Below, piece by piece: positions 41,893 through 50,296 of a DNA stretch of 64,000 nucleotides. The stretch's first letter is position 1. Each line of letters opens with the position of its first letter. Made by a program: the position numbers and the translations under genes. This stretch comes from Citrobacter portucalensis (GTDB lineage Bacteria > Pseudomonadota > Gammaproteobacteria > Enterobacterales > Enterobacteriaceae), in the NCBI RefSeq assembly GCF_002042885.1, contig NZ_MVFY01000006.1, forward strand, positions 62,001 to 126,000. Reading direction: 5' to 3'. A model generated the notes under the pieces. It made no database searches. It was not told the origin of the DNA and saw only the letters and a program-made list of their open reading frames with translations.

Positions 41893-42609
41893 ATGAAACT
41901 CGAGTTTTCAGTTTATCGCTATAACCCGGATGTTGACGACGCTCCGCGCATGCAGGATTACACCCTGGAGGCGGAAGAAGGGCGCGACATGATGCTGCTG
42001 GATGCATTGATGCAGCTGAAAGAAAAAGATCCGTCGCTGTCGTTTCGTCGCTCCTGCCGTGAAGGGGTTTGTGGCTCCGACGGTCTGAACATGAACGGCA
42101 AAAATGGACTGGCCTGTATCACTCCTATTTCTGCGCTGAATCAGCCGGGCAAAAAAATTGTCATTCGCCCGCTGCCGGGTTTACCGGTTGTGCGCGATTT
42201 GGTGGTAGACATGGGGCAATTCTACGCACAGTATGAGAAGATTAAGCCTTACTTGTTGAATAATGGGAAAAATCCGCCAGCTCGTGAGCATTTACAAATG
42301 CCAGAGCAGCGTGAGAAGCTCGATGGGCTGTATGAATGTATTTTGTGTGCATGCTGCTCAACGTCCTGCCCATCATTCTGGTGGAACCCGGACAAATTTA
42401 TTGGCCCGGCAGGCCTGCTGGCAGCATATCGCTTCTTAATTGATAGCCGCGATACCGAGACCGACAGCCGCCTGGAAGGTTTAAGTGACGCTTTCAGCGT
42501 ATTCCGCTGCCATAGCATCATGAACTGCGTCAGCGTATGTCCGAAAGGACTGAACCCGACGCGCGCCATCGGCCATATTAAGTCGATGCTGCTCAAACGT
42601 AGTGCGTAA
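41893..42609 (+). CDS. sdhB: Succinate dehydrogenase iron-sulfur subunit
   Basis: A 238-residue electron-transfer subunit. The N-terminal ferredoxin domain binds [2Fe-2S] through SCREGVCGSDGLNMNG and GLACI. The C-terminal domain holds the [4Fe-4S] and [3Fe-4S] ligands in CILCACCSTSCP and CHSIMNCVSVCPKGLNP. It lies 15 bases after sdhA and 349 bases before sucA. Confidence 0.98.
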   Translation: MKLEFSVYRYNPDVDDAPRMQDYTLEAEEGRDMMLLDALMQLKEKDPSLSFRRSCREGVCGSDGLNMNGKNGLACITPISALNQPGKKIVIRPLPGLPVVRDLVVDMGQFYAQYEKIKPYLLNNGKNPPAREHLQMPEQREKLDGLYECILCACCSTSCPSFWWNPDKFIGPAGLLAAYRFLIDSRDTETDSRLEGLSDAFSVFRCHSIMNCVSVCPKGLNPTRAIGHIKSMLLKRSA

Positions 42610-42620
42610 GTAGTTGTAGT

Positions 42621-42790
42621 GGTTGCCGGATGGCGACGTAGCGTCTTATCCGGCCTACGGGTTATGTACCTTGTAGGTCTGATAGGCGAAGCGCCATCAG
42701 GCAATGGTTGCCGGATGCGACGTAGCGTCTTATCCGGCCTACGGGTTACGTACCTTGTAGGCCTGATTAGCGAAGCGCCATCAGGCAATT
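42621..42790. repeat. Tandem duplicated BIME, 85-bp unit
   Basis: Two direct copies, at 42621-42705 and 42706-42790, each with TGCCGGATG, CGTAGCGTCTTATCCGGC, a CTACGGGTTA spacer, CCTTGTAGG and GCGAAGCGCCATCAGGCA. Each unit is a pair of inverted REP sequences. The copies differ at only a few positions (for example TATG/TACG and TCTGATAGG/CCTGATTAG), so the duplication is fairly recent or maintained. Confidence 0.9.
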
Positions 42791-42801
42791 TAAGTGCAGG
42801 A

Positions 42802-42844
42802 AACCTCTAAAAACTGCCACATTATTAGACAGTTTTTAAAGGTT
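42802..42844. repeat. Inverted repeat upstream of sucA
   Basis: Arms of 15 bases (AACCTCTAAAAACTG and CAGTTTTTAAAGGTT, one mismatch) around a 13-base A/T-rich loop. It is not followed by a T run, so it is not an obvious terminator. It could be an mRNA processing hairpin or an operator. Confidence 0.7.
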
Positions 42845-42958
42845 CCTTAGCGGACGCAGATGACACGACAGTCCGCAACAAGTGAACCCCGGCACGCACA
42901 TCGGTGTGCGTGGTAGTATCCACGGCGAAGTAAGCATACAAATGCTTAAGGGATCACG

Positions 42959-45760
42959 ATGCAGAACAGCGCTTTGAAAGCCTGGTTGGACTCTTCTTAC
43001 CTCTCTGGTTCTAACCAGAGCTGGATAGAACAGCTCTATGAAGACTTCTTAACCGACCCTGACTCGGTAGATGCTAACTGGCGTTCGACGTTCCAGCAGT
43101 TACCTGGTACCGGAGTCAAACCGGATCAACTTCACTCAAAAACACGTGATTATTTCCGTCGACAGGCGTTGATTACCCCACGTTACTCTTCTTCTATTTC
43201 CGACCCTGATGCCAATGTGAAGCAGGTTAAAGTCCTGCAGCTCATTAACGCCTATCGTTTCCGCGGTCATCAGCATGCGAATCTTGATCCGCTGGGACTG
43301 TGGCAGCAAGAAAATGTGGCCGATCTGGACCCGTCTTTCCACGATCTGACCGATGCGGATTTCCAGGAAAGCTTTAACGTAGGTTCTTTTGCCGGCGGCA
43401 AAGACACGATGAAGCTGAGCGACCTGGTTGTTGCGCTGAAACAAACCTACTGCGGCCCAATTGGCGCCGAGTATATGCACATCACCAGCACCGAAGAAAA
43501 ACGTTGGCTTCAGCAGCGTATCGAGTCTGGCCGTGCCGCATTCAGTAGCGAAGAGAAGAAACGTTTTCTCAGTGAACTGACCGCAGCAGAAGGTCTGGAA
43601 CGCTACCTGGGCGCTAAGTTCCCGGGCGCGAAACGCTTCTCGCTGGAAGGCGGCGATGCGTTAATCCCAATGCTCAAAGAGATGATCCGCCACGCCGGTA
43701 ACAGCGGTACCCGTGAAGTGGTACTGGGCATGGCGCACCGTGGTCGTCTGAACGTTCTGGTTAACGTACTGGGCAAACGCCCGCAGGAACTGTTCGACGA
43801 ATTTGCGGGCAAACATAAAGAACACCTCGGCACCGGTGACGTGAAGTACCACATGGGCTTCTCGTCAGATATCGAAACCGAAGGCGGTCTGGTGCACCTG
43901 GCGCTGGCGTTTAACCCGTCGCACCTGGAAATCGTTAGCCCGGTGGTTATCGGTTCCGTACGTGCGCGTCTGGATCGTCTGGACGAGCCGAGCAGCAATA
44001 AAGTCCTGCCAATCACCATTCACGGTGATGCGGCAGTTACCGGGCAGGGCGTGGTTCAGGAAACCCTGAACATGTCGAAAGCGCGTGGTTACGAAGTGGG
44101 CGGTACCGTTCGCATCGTTATCAACAACCAGGTGGGCTTCACTACGTCTAACCCGCTGGATGCGCGTTCTACACCGTACTGTACCGACATCGGTAAGATG
44201 GTTCAGGCGCCGATTTTCCACGTGAACGCGGATGACCCGGAAGCGGTCGCTTTCGTGACCCGCCTGGCGCTGGATTTCCGTAATACCTTTAAACGCGATG
44301 TCTTTATCGATCTGGTGTGCTACCGCCGTCACGGCCACAACGAAGCCGACGAGCCGAGCGCAACCCAGCCGCTGATGTATCAGAAAATCAAAAAGCATCC
44401 GACCCCACGCAAAATCTACGCTGATAAGCTGGAAGCGGACAAGGTCGCCACGCTGGAAGATGCGACCGAGATGGTCAATCTGTACCGTGACGCGCTGGAT
44501 GCTGGCGAATGCGTAGTGAAAGAGTGGCGTCCAATGAACATGCACTCCTTCACCTGGTCGCCGTACCTCAACCACGAATGGGATGAAAACTACCCGAACA
44601 AAGTTGAGATGAAGCGTCTGCAGGAGCTGGCAAAACGCATCAGCACCGTACCTGAAGCGGTTGAAATGCAATCGCGTGTTGCCAAGATTTACGGCGACCG
44701 CCAGGCCATGGCCGCAGGCGAGAAGCTGTTTGACTGGGGTGGTGCAGAGAATCTGGCTTACGCCACGCTGGTTGACGAAGGCATTCCGGTCCGTCTGTCG
44801 GGTGAAGACTCCGGTCGCGGAACCTTCTTCCACCGTCACGCGGTGATTCATAACCAGGCGAACGGTTCAACCTACACTCCGCTGCAGCATGTGCATAACG
44901 GACAGGGCACCTTCCGCGTATGGGACTCCGTACTGTCTGAAGAAGCCGTGCTGGCGTTCGAGTACGGTTATGCCACAGCAGAACCGCGCACGCTAACCAT
45001 CTGGGAAGCACAGTTCGGTGACTTCGCTAACGGTGCACAGGTCGTTATCGACCAGTTCATCTCTTCCGGCGAGCAGAAATGGGGCCGTATGTGCGGTCTG
45101 GTTATGCTGCTGCCGCACGGCTATGAAGGTCAGGGTCCGGAGCACTCCTCCGCGCGTCTGGAACGTTATCTGCAACTTTGCGCTGAGCAAAACATGCAGG
45201 TTTGCGTCCCGTCTACCCCGGCGCAGGTTTACCACATGCTGCGTCGTCAGGCGCTGCGCGGTATGCGTCGTCCGCTGGTGGTGATGTCACCGAAGTCGCT
45301 GCTGCGTCATCCGCTGGCGGTGTCTACGCTGGACGAACTGGCAAATGGTACTTTCCTGCCAGCCATTGGCGAAGTAGATGAACTTGATCCTAAAGGCGTG
45401 AAGCGTGTCGTGATGTGTTCTGGTAAGGTTTATTACGACCTGCTGGAGCAACGCCGCAAGAACGACCAAAAAGATGTCGCCATTGTGCGCATCGAACAGC
45501 TCTATCCGTTCCCGCATAAAGCGGTGCAGGAAGCGCTGAAACCATTTGCTCACGTACATGATTTTGTCTGGTGCCAGGAAGAGCCGCTCAACCAGGGCGC
45601 ATGGTACTGCAGCCAGCATCATTTCCGTGAAGTAATTCCATTTGGGTCAGCTCTGCGTTATGCAGGTCGCCCGGCCTCTGCCTCTCCGGCAGTAGGGTAT
45701 ATGTCCGTTCACCAGAAGCAGCAACAAGATCTGGTAAATGACGCGCTGAACGTCGATTAA
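42959..45760 (+). CDS. sucA: 2-oxoglutarate dehydrogenase E1
   Basis: Thiamine-diphosphate-dependent decarboxylase component of the 2-oxoglutarate dehydrogenase complex, 933 residues as in E. coli. Motifs: N-terminal SucB-binding segment (LDSSYLSGSNQSWIEQLYEDF), GMAHRGRLNVLVNVLGK, the ThDP/Mg site GDAAVTGQGVVQETLN, and CYRRHGHNEADEP. It forms an operon with sucBCD. Confidence 0.98.
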   Translation: MQNSALKAWLDSSYLSGSNQSWIEQLYEDFLTDPDSVDANWRSTFQQLPGTGVKPDQLHSKTRDYFRRQALITPRYSSSISDPDANVKQVKVLQLINAYRFRGHQHANLDPLGLWQQENVADLDPSFHDLTDADFQESFNVGSFAGGKDTMKLSDLVVALKQTYCGPIGAEYMHITSTEEKRWLQQRIESGRAAFSSEEKKRFLSELTAAEGLERYLGAKFPGAKRFSLEGGDALIPMLKEMIRHAGNSGTREVVLGMAHRGRLNVLVNVLGKRPQELFDEFAGKHKEHLGTGDVKYHMGFSSDIETEGGLVHLALAFNPSHLEIVSPVVIGSVRARLDRLDEPSSNKVLPITIHGDAAVTGQGVVQETLNMSKARGYEVGGTVRIVINNQVGFTTSNPLDARSTPYCTDIGKMVQAPIFHVNADDPEAVAFVTRLALDFRNTFKRDVFIDLVCYRRHGHNEADEPSATQPLMYQKIKKHPTPRKIYADKLEADKVATLEDATEMVNLYRDALDAGECVVKEWRPMNMHSFTWSPYLNHEWDENYPNKVEMKRLQELAKRISTVPEAVEMQSRVAKIYGDRQAMAAGEKLFDWGGAENLAYATLVDEGIPVRLSGEDSGRGTFFHRHAVIHNQANGSTYTPLQHVHNGQGTFRVWDSVLSEEAVLAFEYGYATAEPRTLTIWEAQFGDFANGAQVVIDQFISSGEQKWGRMCGLVMLLPHGYEGQGPEHSSARLERYLQLCAEQNMQVCVPSTPAQVYHMLRRQALRGMRRPLVVMSPKSLLRHPLAVSTLDELANGTFLPAIGEVDELDPKGVKRVVMCSGKVYYDLLEQRRKNDQKDVAIVRIEQLYPFPHKAVQEALKPFAHVHDFVWCQEEPLNQGAWYCSQHHFREVIPFGSALRYAGRPASASPAVGYMSVHQKQQQDLVNDALNVD

Positions 45761-45774
45761 ATAAAGGATAAATA

Positions 45775-46998
45775 ATGAGTAGCGTAGATATTCTTGTTCC
45801 CGACCTGCCTGAATCCGTAGCGGATGCAACGGTTGCAACCTGGCACAAAAAACCGGGCGATGCAGTACGTCGTGATGAAGTACTGGTAGAAATCGAAACT
45901 GACAAAGTGGTACTGGAAGTACCGGCATCAGCGGACGGTATTCTTGATGCGGTTCTGGAAGATGAAGGGACAACCGTCACTTCTCGCCAGATCCTCGGTC
46001 GCCTGCGTGAAGGCAACAGCACCGGTAAAGAAACCAGTGCTAAGTCTGAAGAGAAAGATTCTACTCCGGCACAGCGCCAGCAGGCGTCTCTTGCTGAGCA
46101 GAACAACGATGCCCTGAGCCCGGCGATCCGTCGCCTGCTGGGTGAGCATAACCTCGAAGCCAGCGCTATCAACGGCACCGGTGTCGGCGGTCGTATCACC
46201 CGTGAAGATGTTGAAAAACATCTGGCGAAAGCTCCGGCTGCGAAAGCCGAAGCAAAAGCGCCGGCTGCAGCACCTGCACCGCAGGCTCAACTGGGCGCGC
46301 GTGGCGAAAAACGTGTTCCGATGACCCGTCTGCGCAAACGCGTAGCCGAGCGTCTGCTGGAAGCGAAAAATTCTACCGCCATGCTGACCACGTTCAACGA
46401 AGTCAACATGAAGCCAATCATGGACCTGCGTAAGCAATACGGTGATGCGTTCGAGAAACGCCACGGTATCCGTCTGGGCTTTATGTCTTTCTACGTGAAA
46501 GCGGTTGTTGAAGCGCTGAAACGCTATCCGGAAGTGAACGCGTCCATCGACGGCGATGACGTGGTTTACCACAACTACTTTGATGTCAGCATGGCGGTCT
46601 CCACGCCGCGTGGCCTGGTCACGCCGGTCCTGCGTGATGTGGATCTGCTGGGTATGGCTGACATTGAGAAGAATATTAAAGAACTGGCAGTTAAAGGTCG
46701 CGACGGCAAGTTGACGGTCGAAGATCTGACGGGTGGTAACTTCACCATCACTAACGGTGGTGTGTTCGGTTCCCTGATGTCCACGCCGATCATCAACCCA
46801 CCGCAGAGCGCCATCCTGGGTATGCATGCCATCAAAGATCGTCCGATGGCGGTAGACGGCAAGGTTGAAATCCTGCCGATGATGTATCTGGCGCTGTCTT
46901 ATGACCACCGTCTGATCGATGGTCGTGAGTCAGTAGGCTTCCTGGTAACCATTAAAGAGTTGCTGGAAGATCCAACGCGTCTGCTGCTGGACGTGTAG
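45775..46998 (+). CDS. sucB: Dihydrolipoyl succinyltransferase E2
   Basis: Core of the 2-oxoglutarate dehydrogenase complex. The 407-residue protein (E. coli 405) has a lipoyl domain with Lys44 in ETDKVVLEV, a peripheral-subunit-binding domain ([15 protein letters not shown]) and an Ala/Pro linker ([13 protein letters not shown]). The C-terminal acyltransferase domain has the active site [11 protein letters not shown]. It starts 14 bases after sucA. Confidence 0.98.
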   Translation: MSSVDILVPDLPESVADATVATWHKKPGDAVRRDEVLVEIETDKVVLEVPASADGILDAVLEDEGTTVTSRQILGRLREGNSTGKETSAKSEEKDSTPAQRQQASLAEQNNDALSPAIRRLLGEHNLEASAINGTGVGGRITREDVEKHLAKAPAAKAEAKAPAAAPAPQAQLGARGEKRVPMTRLRKRVAERLLEAKNSTAMLTTFNEVNMKPIMDLRKQYGDAFEKRHGIRLGFMSFYVKAVVEALKRYPEVNASIDGDDVVYHNYFDVSMAVSTPRGLVTPVLRDVDLLGMADIEKNIKELAVKGRDGKLTVEDLTGGNFTITNGGVFGSLMSTPIINPPQSAILGMHAIKDRPMAVDGKVEILPMMYLALSYDHRLIDGRESVGFLVTIKELLEDPTRLLLDV

Positions 46999-47017
46999 TT
47001 AATAAGAGTATCACCTG

Positions 47018-47051
47018 CCCCGTAGGTCTGGACGCTTATCAGACCTACGGG
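47018..47051 (+). repeat. Hairpin between sucB and sucC
   Basis: CCCGTAGGTCTG and CAGACCTACGGG form a perfect 12-bp stem with a nine-base loop (GACGCTTAT), 20 bases after the sucB stop. It resembles a reduced REP element. It is not followed by a T run, so it probably modulates mRNA stability between sucAB and sucCD. Confidence 0.8.
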
Positions 47052-47088
47052 TAAAAGATAACGATTACCTGAAGGATGGACAGAACAC

Positions 47089-48255
47089 ATGAACTTACAT
47101 GAATATCAGGCAAAACAACTTTTTGCCCGCTATGGCTTACCGGCACCGGTGGGTTATGCCTGTACTACTCCGCGTGAAGCCGAAGAAGCTGCATCTAAAA
47201 TCGGCGCTGGCCCGTGGGTAGTGAAATGTCAGGTTCACGCTGGTGGCCGTGGTAAAGCGGGCGGTGTGAAGGTGGTAAACAGCAAAGAAGACATTCGCGC
47301 TTTTGCTGAACACTGGCTGGGTAAACGTCTGGTCACTTACCAGACAGACGCTCATGGCCAACCGGTAAATCAGATTCTGGTTGAAGCCGCGACCGACATT
47401 GGTAAAGAACTTTACCTCGGCGCAGTTGTTGACCGTAGCTCCCGTCGCGTGGTCTTCATGGCCTCTACCGAAGGCGGCGTGGAAATCGAAAAAGTAGCGG
47501 AAGAAACCCCGCACCTGATCCACAAAGTGGCGCTCGATCCGCTGGCAGGCCCGATGCCTTACCAGGGTCGTGAGCTGGCGTTCAAACTGGGTCTGGAAGG
47601 TAAACAGGTTCAGCAGTTCACCAAGATCTTCATGGGTCTGGCGACAATCTTCCTGGAGCGCGATCTGGCGCTGATCGAAATCAACCCACTGGTGGTGACC
47701 AAGCAGGGTGACCTGATCTGCCTCGACGGCAAACTGGGCGCTGACGGCAACGCACTGTTCCGCCAGGCTGACCTGCGCGAAATGCGCGACCAGTCTCAGG
47801 AAGATCCGCGTGAAGCGCAGGCTGCACAGTGGGAACTGAACTACGTCGCACTGGACGGCAACATCGGTTGTATGGTTAACGGTGCGGGCCTGGCAATGGG
47901 CACCATGGACATCGTTAAGCTGCACGGCGGCGAACCGGCTAACTTCCTCGACGTTGGCGGCGGTGCGACCAAAGAGCGTGTAACCGAAGCGTTCAAAATT
48001 ATCCTCTCTGATGACAATGTTAAAGCCGTACTGGTTAACATCTTCGGCGGTATCGTACGTTGCGACCTGATCGCTGACGGTATCATCGGCGCGGTAGCAG
48101 AAGTAGGTGTAAATGTTCCGGTCGTGGTACGACTGGAAGGTAACAACGCTGAACTCGGCGCGAAAAAACTGGCTGATAGCGGCCTGAATATTATTGCAGC
48201 GAAAAGTCTGACGGATGCAGCTCAGCAGGTTGTTGCCGCAGTGGAGGGGAAATAA
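47089..48255 (+). CDS. sucC: Succinyl-CoA synthetase beta subunit
   Basis: ATP-grasp subunit of 388 residues, E. coli length. It starts [20 protein letters not shown] and contains [17 protein letters not shown], the nucleotide segment EINPLVVT, and the C-terminal domain [13 protein letters not shown] that docks to SucD. Generates ATP from succinyl-CoA. The stop overlaps the sucD ATG by one base. Confidence 0.98.
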   Translation: MNLHEYQAKQLFARYGLPAPVGYACTTPREAEEAASKIGAGPWVVKCQVHAGGRGKAGGVKVVNSKEDIRAFAEHWLGKRLVTYQTDAHGQPVNQILVEAATDIGKELYLGAVVDRSSRRVVFMASTEGGVEIEKVAEETPHLIHKVALDPLAGPMPYQGRELAFKLGLEGKQVQQFTKIFMGLATIFLERDLALIEINPLVVTKQGDLICLDGKLGADGNALFRQADLREMRDQSQEDPREAQAAQWELNYVALDGNIGCMVNGAGLAMGTMDIVKLHGGEPANFLDVGGGATKERVTEAFKIILSDDNVKAVLVNIFGGIVRCDLIADGIIGAVAEVGVNVPVVVRLEGNNAELGAKKLADSGLNIIAAKSLTDAAQQVVAAVEGK

Positions 48256-49124
48256 TGTCAGTTTTAATTAATAAAGATACCAAGGTTATCTGCCAGGGCT
48301 TCACCGGTAGCCAGGGGACATTCCACTCCGAACAAGCGATCGCCTACGGTACGCAAATGGTCGGTGGCGTTACGCCGGGCAAAGGCGGCACCACGCATCT
48401 GGGTCTGCCAGTGTTCAACACCGTACGTGAAGCGGTAGAAGCGACCGGCGCAACCGCCACCGTTATCTATGTTCCGGCACCGTTCTGCAAAGATTCCATT
48501 CTGGAAGCAATCGATGCAGGCATCAAGCTTATCATCACCATCACCGAAGGTATCCCAACGCTGGATATGCTGACCGTGAAAGTGAAGCTGGATGAAGCTG
48601 GCGTACGCATGATCGGCCCGAACTGCCCAGGCGTTATCACTCCGGGTGAATGTAAAATCGGTATCATGCCGGGCCACATTCACAAGCCGGGTAAAGTGGG
48701 TATCGTTTCCCGTTCAGGTACCCTGACCTATGAAGCGGTTAAGCAGACCACCGACTATGGTTTCGGCCAGTCTACCTGTGTGGGTATCGGTGGCGACCCG
48801 ATCCCTGGCTCTAACTTCATCGACATCCTGAAGCTGTTCCAGGAAGATCCGCAGACTGAAGCGATCGTCATGATCGGTGAGATCGGCGGTAGCGCGGAAG
48901 AAGAAGCGGCTGCTTACATCAAAGATCATGTAACCAAGCCGGTTGTAGGTTACATCGCGGGCGTGACTGCGCCGAAAGGTAAGCGTATGGGTCACGCGGG
49001 TGCGATTATCGCGGGTGGTAAAGGTACAGCGGATGAGAAATTCGCTGCGCTGGAAGCCGCAGGCGTGAAAACTGTTCGTAGCCTGGCCGATATCGGCGAA
49101 GCGCTGAAAACCGTTATTAAGTAA
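48255..49124 (+). CDS. sucD: Succinyl-CoA synthetase alpha subunit
   Basis: A 289-residue CoA-binding subunit, E. coli length. The CoA site is near the N-terminus ([17 protein letters not shown]) and the phosphohistidine is in [14 protein letters not shown]. It is the last gene of the sdhCDAB-sucABCD operon and is followed directly by the SdhX-like RNA. Confidence 0.98.
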   Translation: MSVLINKDTKVICQGFTGSQGTFHSEQAIAYGTQMVGGVTPGKGGTTHLGLPVFNTVREAVEATGATATVIYVPAPFCKDSILEAIDAGIKLIITITEGIPTLDMLTVKVKLDEAGVRMIGPNCPGVITPGECKIGIMPGHIHKPGKVGIVSRSGTLTYEAVKQTTDYGFGQSTCVGIGGDPIPGSNFIDILKLFQEDPQTEAIVMIGEIGGSAEEEAAAYIKDHVTKPVVGYIAGVTAPKGKRMGHAGAIIAGGKGTADEKFAALEAAGVKTVRSLADIGEALKTVIK

Positions 49125-49212
49125 GAAATAAAAAAACAGCCCTGACTCTCTGCATAGTCAAGGGCTGGTCCCGTTTCGACATGGTTGGCCATCTGATGAT
49201 GGCCTTTTTTTT
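49125..49212 (+). ncRNA. sdhX: SdhX-like 3'UTR small RNA
   Basis: The 3'UTR of sucD has a first hairpin (CAGCCCTGACT with AGTCAAGGGCTG, 49137-49167), a single-stranded stretch TCCCGTTTCGACATGG and a terminator stem GGCCATC/GATGGCC with eight T. In E. coli the sRNA SdhX (RybD) is released from this position by RNase E and represses ackA. The borders given run from the sucD stop to the end of the T run; the processed 5' end is unknown. Confidence 0.75.
49186..49212 (+). terminator. Terminator of the sdh-suc operon
   Basis: GGCCATC and GATGGCC arms with a TGAT loop followed by eight T. It ends the operon and provides the Hfq-type 3' end of the SdhX-like RNA. Confidence 0.9.
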
Positions 49213-49221
49213 GCCGGGAAT

Positions 49222-49875
49222 TTAGCGTTCAGCCAGCGTTTTCAACCAGCGAATTCCGCTTTCCGGTGAGGTCATTACCGGCACCGGCGGGGAAGGGAGC
49301 TGTTGTAAAACGCGCGCCATCGAAGCCTGTGCCAGCATCACGACATCCGCCTGGGTAAAGGCGCTCTGTAACCCTTCACTGACGATACGGTCATGGGTAT
49401 CCATATTTCCCGCCAGCAGCGCGTGGAATGCCTCCTCCATTAATACAGGCGTAATGGTTCGCGATTTACCGCTTTGCTGAACTTTACGCTGGACGTAATC
49501 CAGCGTTGGCTTCAGCGTGGTTGCCACGGTTGCTAACACGGCGATCCGTTCGCCTTTTTCAATCGCCTCTTCCACCATCGCGCAGTCAATGCGCGCGAGC
49601 TGGAGTGGAGTCATAAACTGGCATTGCTCCACCGCAGTACCAATTGAAGAACAGGCGGTAATAAAGATATCGCAGTCCGCCTTTTCAGCAATATGCACAT
49701 AGTCGGCGATGCGGGCGGCAATATTTGGTGATACGCCTCCGGCTTTCATCACCTGTTTAATCATCGACTCCTCGACCAGATGCATCACTTCCACTTCCGG
49801 CATAATGTCGGCGATCAGCTGTTGCATCATTGCAAGGGTGGCTGCACTGGTATGCAGCATGGCGACCTTTTTCAT
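49222..49875 (-). CDS. Asp/Glu racemase-fold protein lacking the second catalytic Cys
   Basis: A 217-residue protein of the Asp/Glu/hydantoin racemase superfamily. The first catalytic cysteine is present as Cys75 in FITACSSIGT. The second, normally in an LGCTG-like motif near the C-terminus, is replaced: residues 180-187 read MLAQASMA. Two-base racemisation is therefore unlikely; a one-cysteine isomerase, decarboxylase or lyase reaction is possible. It is the last gene of the otn-type operon, starting inside the stop of the GlcG-like gene. The real substrate is unknown. Confidence 0.8.
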   Translation of the reverse strand: MKKVAMLHTSAATLAMMQQLIADIMPEVEVMHLVEESMIKQVMKAGGVSPNIAARIADYVHIAEKADCDIFITACSSIGTAVEQCQFMTPLQLARIDCAMVEEAIEKGERIAVLATVATTLKPTLDYVQRKVQQSGKSRTITPVLMEEAFHALLAGNMDTHDRIVSEGLQSAFTQADVVMLAQASMARVLQQLPSPPVPVMTSPESGIRWLKTLAER

Positions 49876-50291
49876 TGGGCAATCTCCTTAAGTAATATTT
49901 CTGCGACGGACAGCGCCGCATCATGATCTTCCTGCGCGGATAAACCGCCCACCGCGACGGCTCCAAGGCATTTCCCCTGGTGCAGAATCGGGATCCCGCC
50001 CGGCAGCGCCGTAAAACGCGGATCGGCAAAATAGCTAATATCCAGCTGCTCTTTTTGCAGACGCTGTAAAAATGCCTGCGTGGTGCAGCCCAGGCGGCTG
50101 CTGGTGCGCGCTTTACGCTGGGTTAACTCGATGGTTAACAGTTTGGCGTTATCCATCCGCGCAAAGCTAAGCAGTTCTCCATTGGCATCGCATACGGCCA
50201 CGCTTAACGGGCGATTTGCATAACGTGTTTCGGCGAGTTCGAGCGCACAGGTTACGGCGCGCAGGGCCTGTCCCAGAGTGAGAGTTGTCAT
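49872..50291 (-). CDS. GlcG/HbpS-family protein
   Basis: A 139-residue protein of the GlcG/HbpS (DUF336) family. Conserved features are the start segment LGQALRAVTCALELAE, SVAVCDANGELLSFARMDNAK and the glycine-rich GGIPILHQGKCLGAVAVGGLS. Members bind heme or small ligands, or occur beside propanediol and glycolate genes without a known reaction. It lies five bases after the transporter gene and overlaps the racemase-like gene by four. The ATG at 50291 was chosen over a start ten codons earlier that overlaps the transporter. Confidence 0.82.
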   Translation of the reverse strand: MTTLTLGQALRAVTCALELAETRYANRPLSVAVCDANGELLSFARMDNAKLLTIELTQRKARTSSRLGCTTQAFLQRLQKEQLDISYFADPRFTALPGGIPILHQGKCLGAVAVGGLSAQEDHDAALSVAEILLKEIAQ

Positions 50292-50296
50292 CGTGA

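Larger units (their letters stand above)
42610..42958 (+). promoter_or_regulatory. sdhB-sucA intergenic region
   Basis: A 349-base gap without a gene. The first half is a duplicated BIME (42621-42790). After it come a long A/T-rich inverted repeat (42802-42844) and a leader ending in a weak AAGGGA ribosome-binding site before sucA. E. coli transcribes sucA both by readthrough from sdh and from a weak internal promoter in this gap. Confidence 0.7.

Noticed and set aside
42621-42790. Tandem repeat considered as a small CRISPR array
   Set aside because: The units adjoin without spacers, are 85 bases long and internally palindromic, and match REP/BIME sequence; no cas genes are near.
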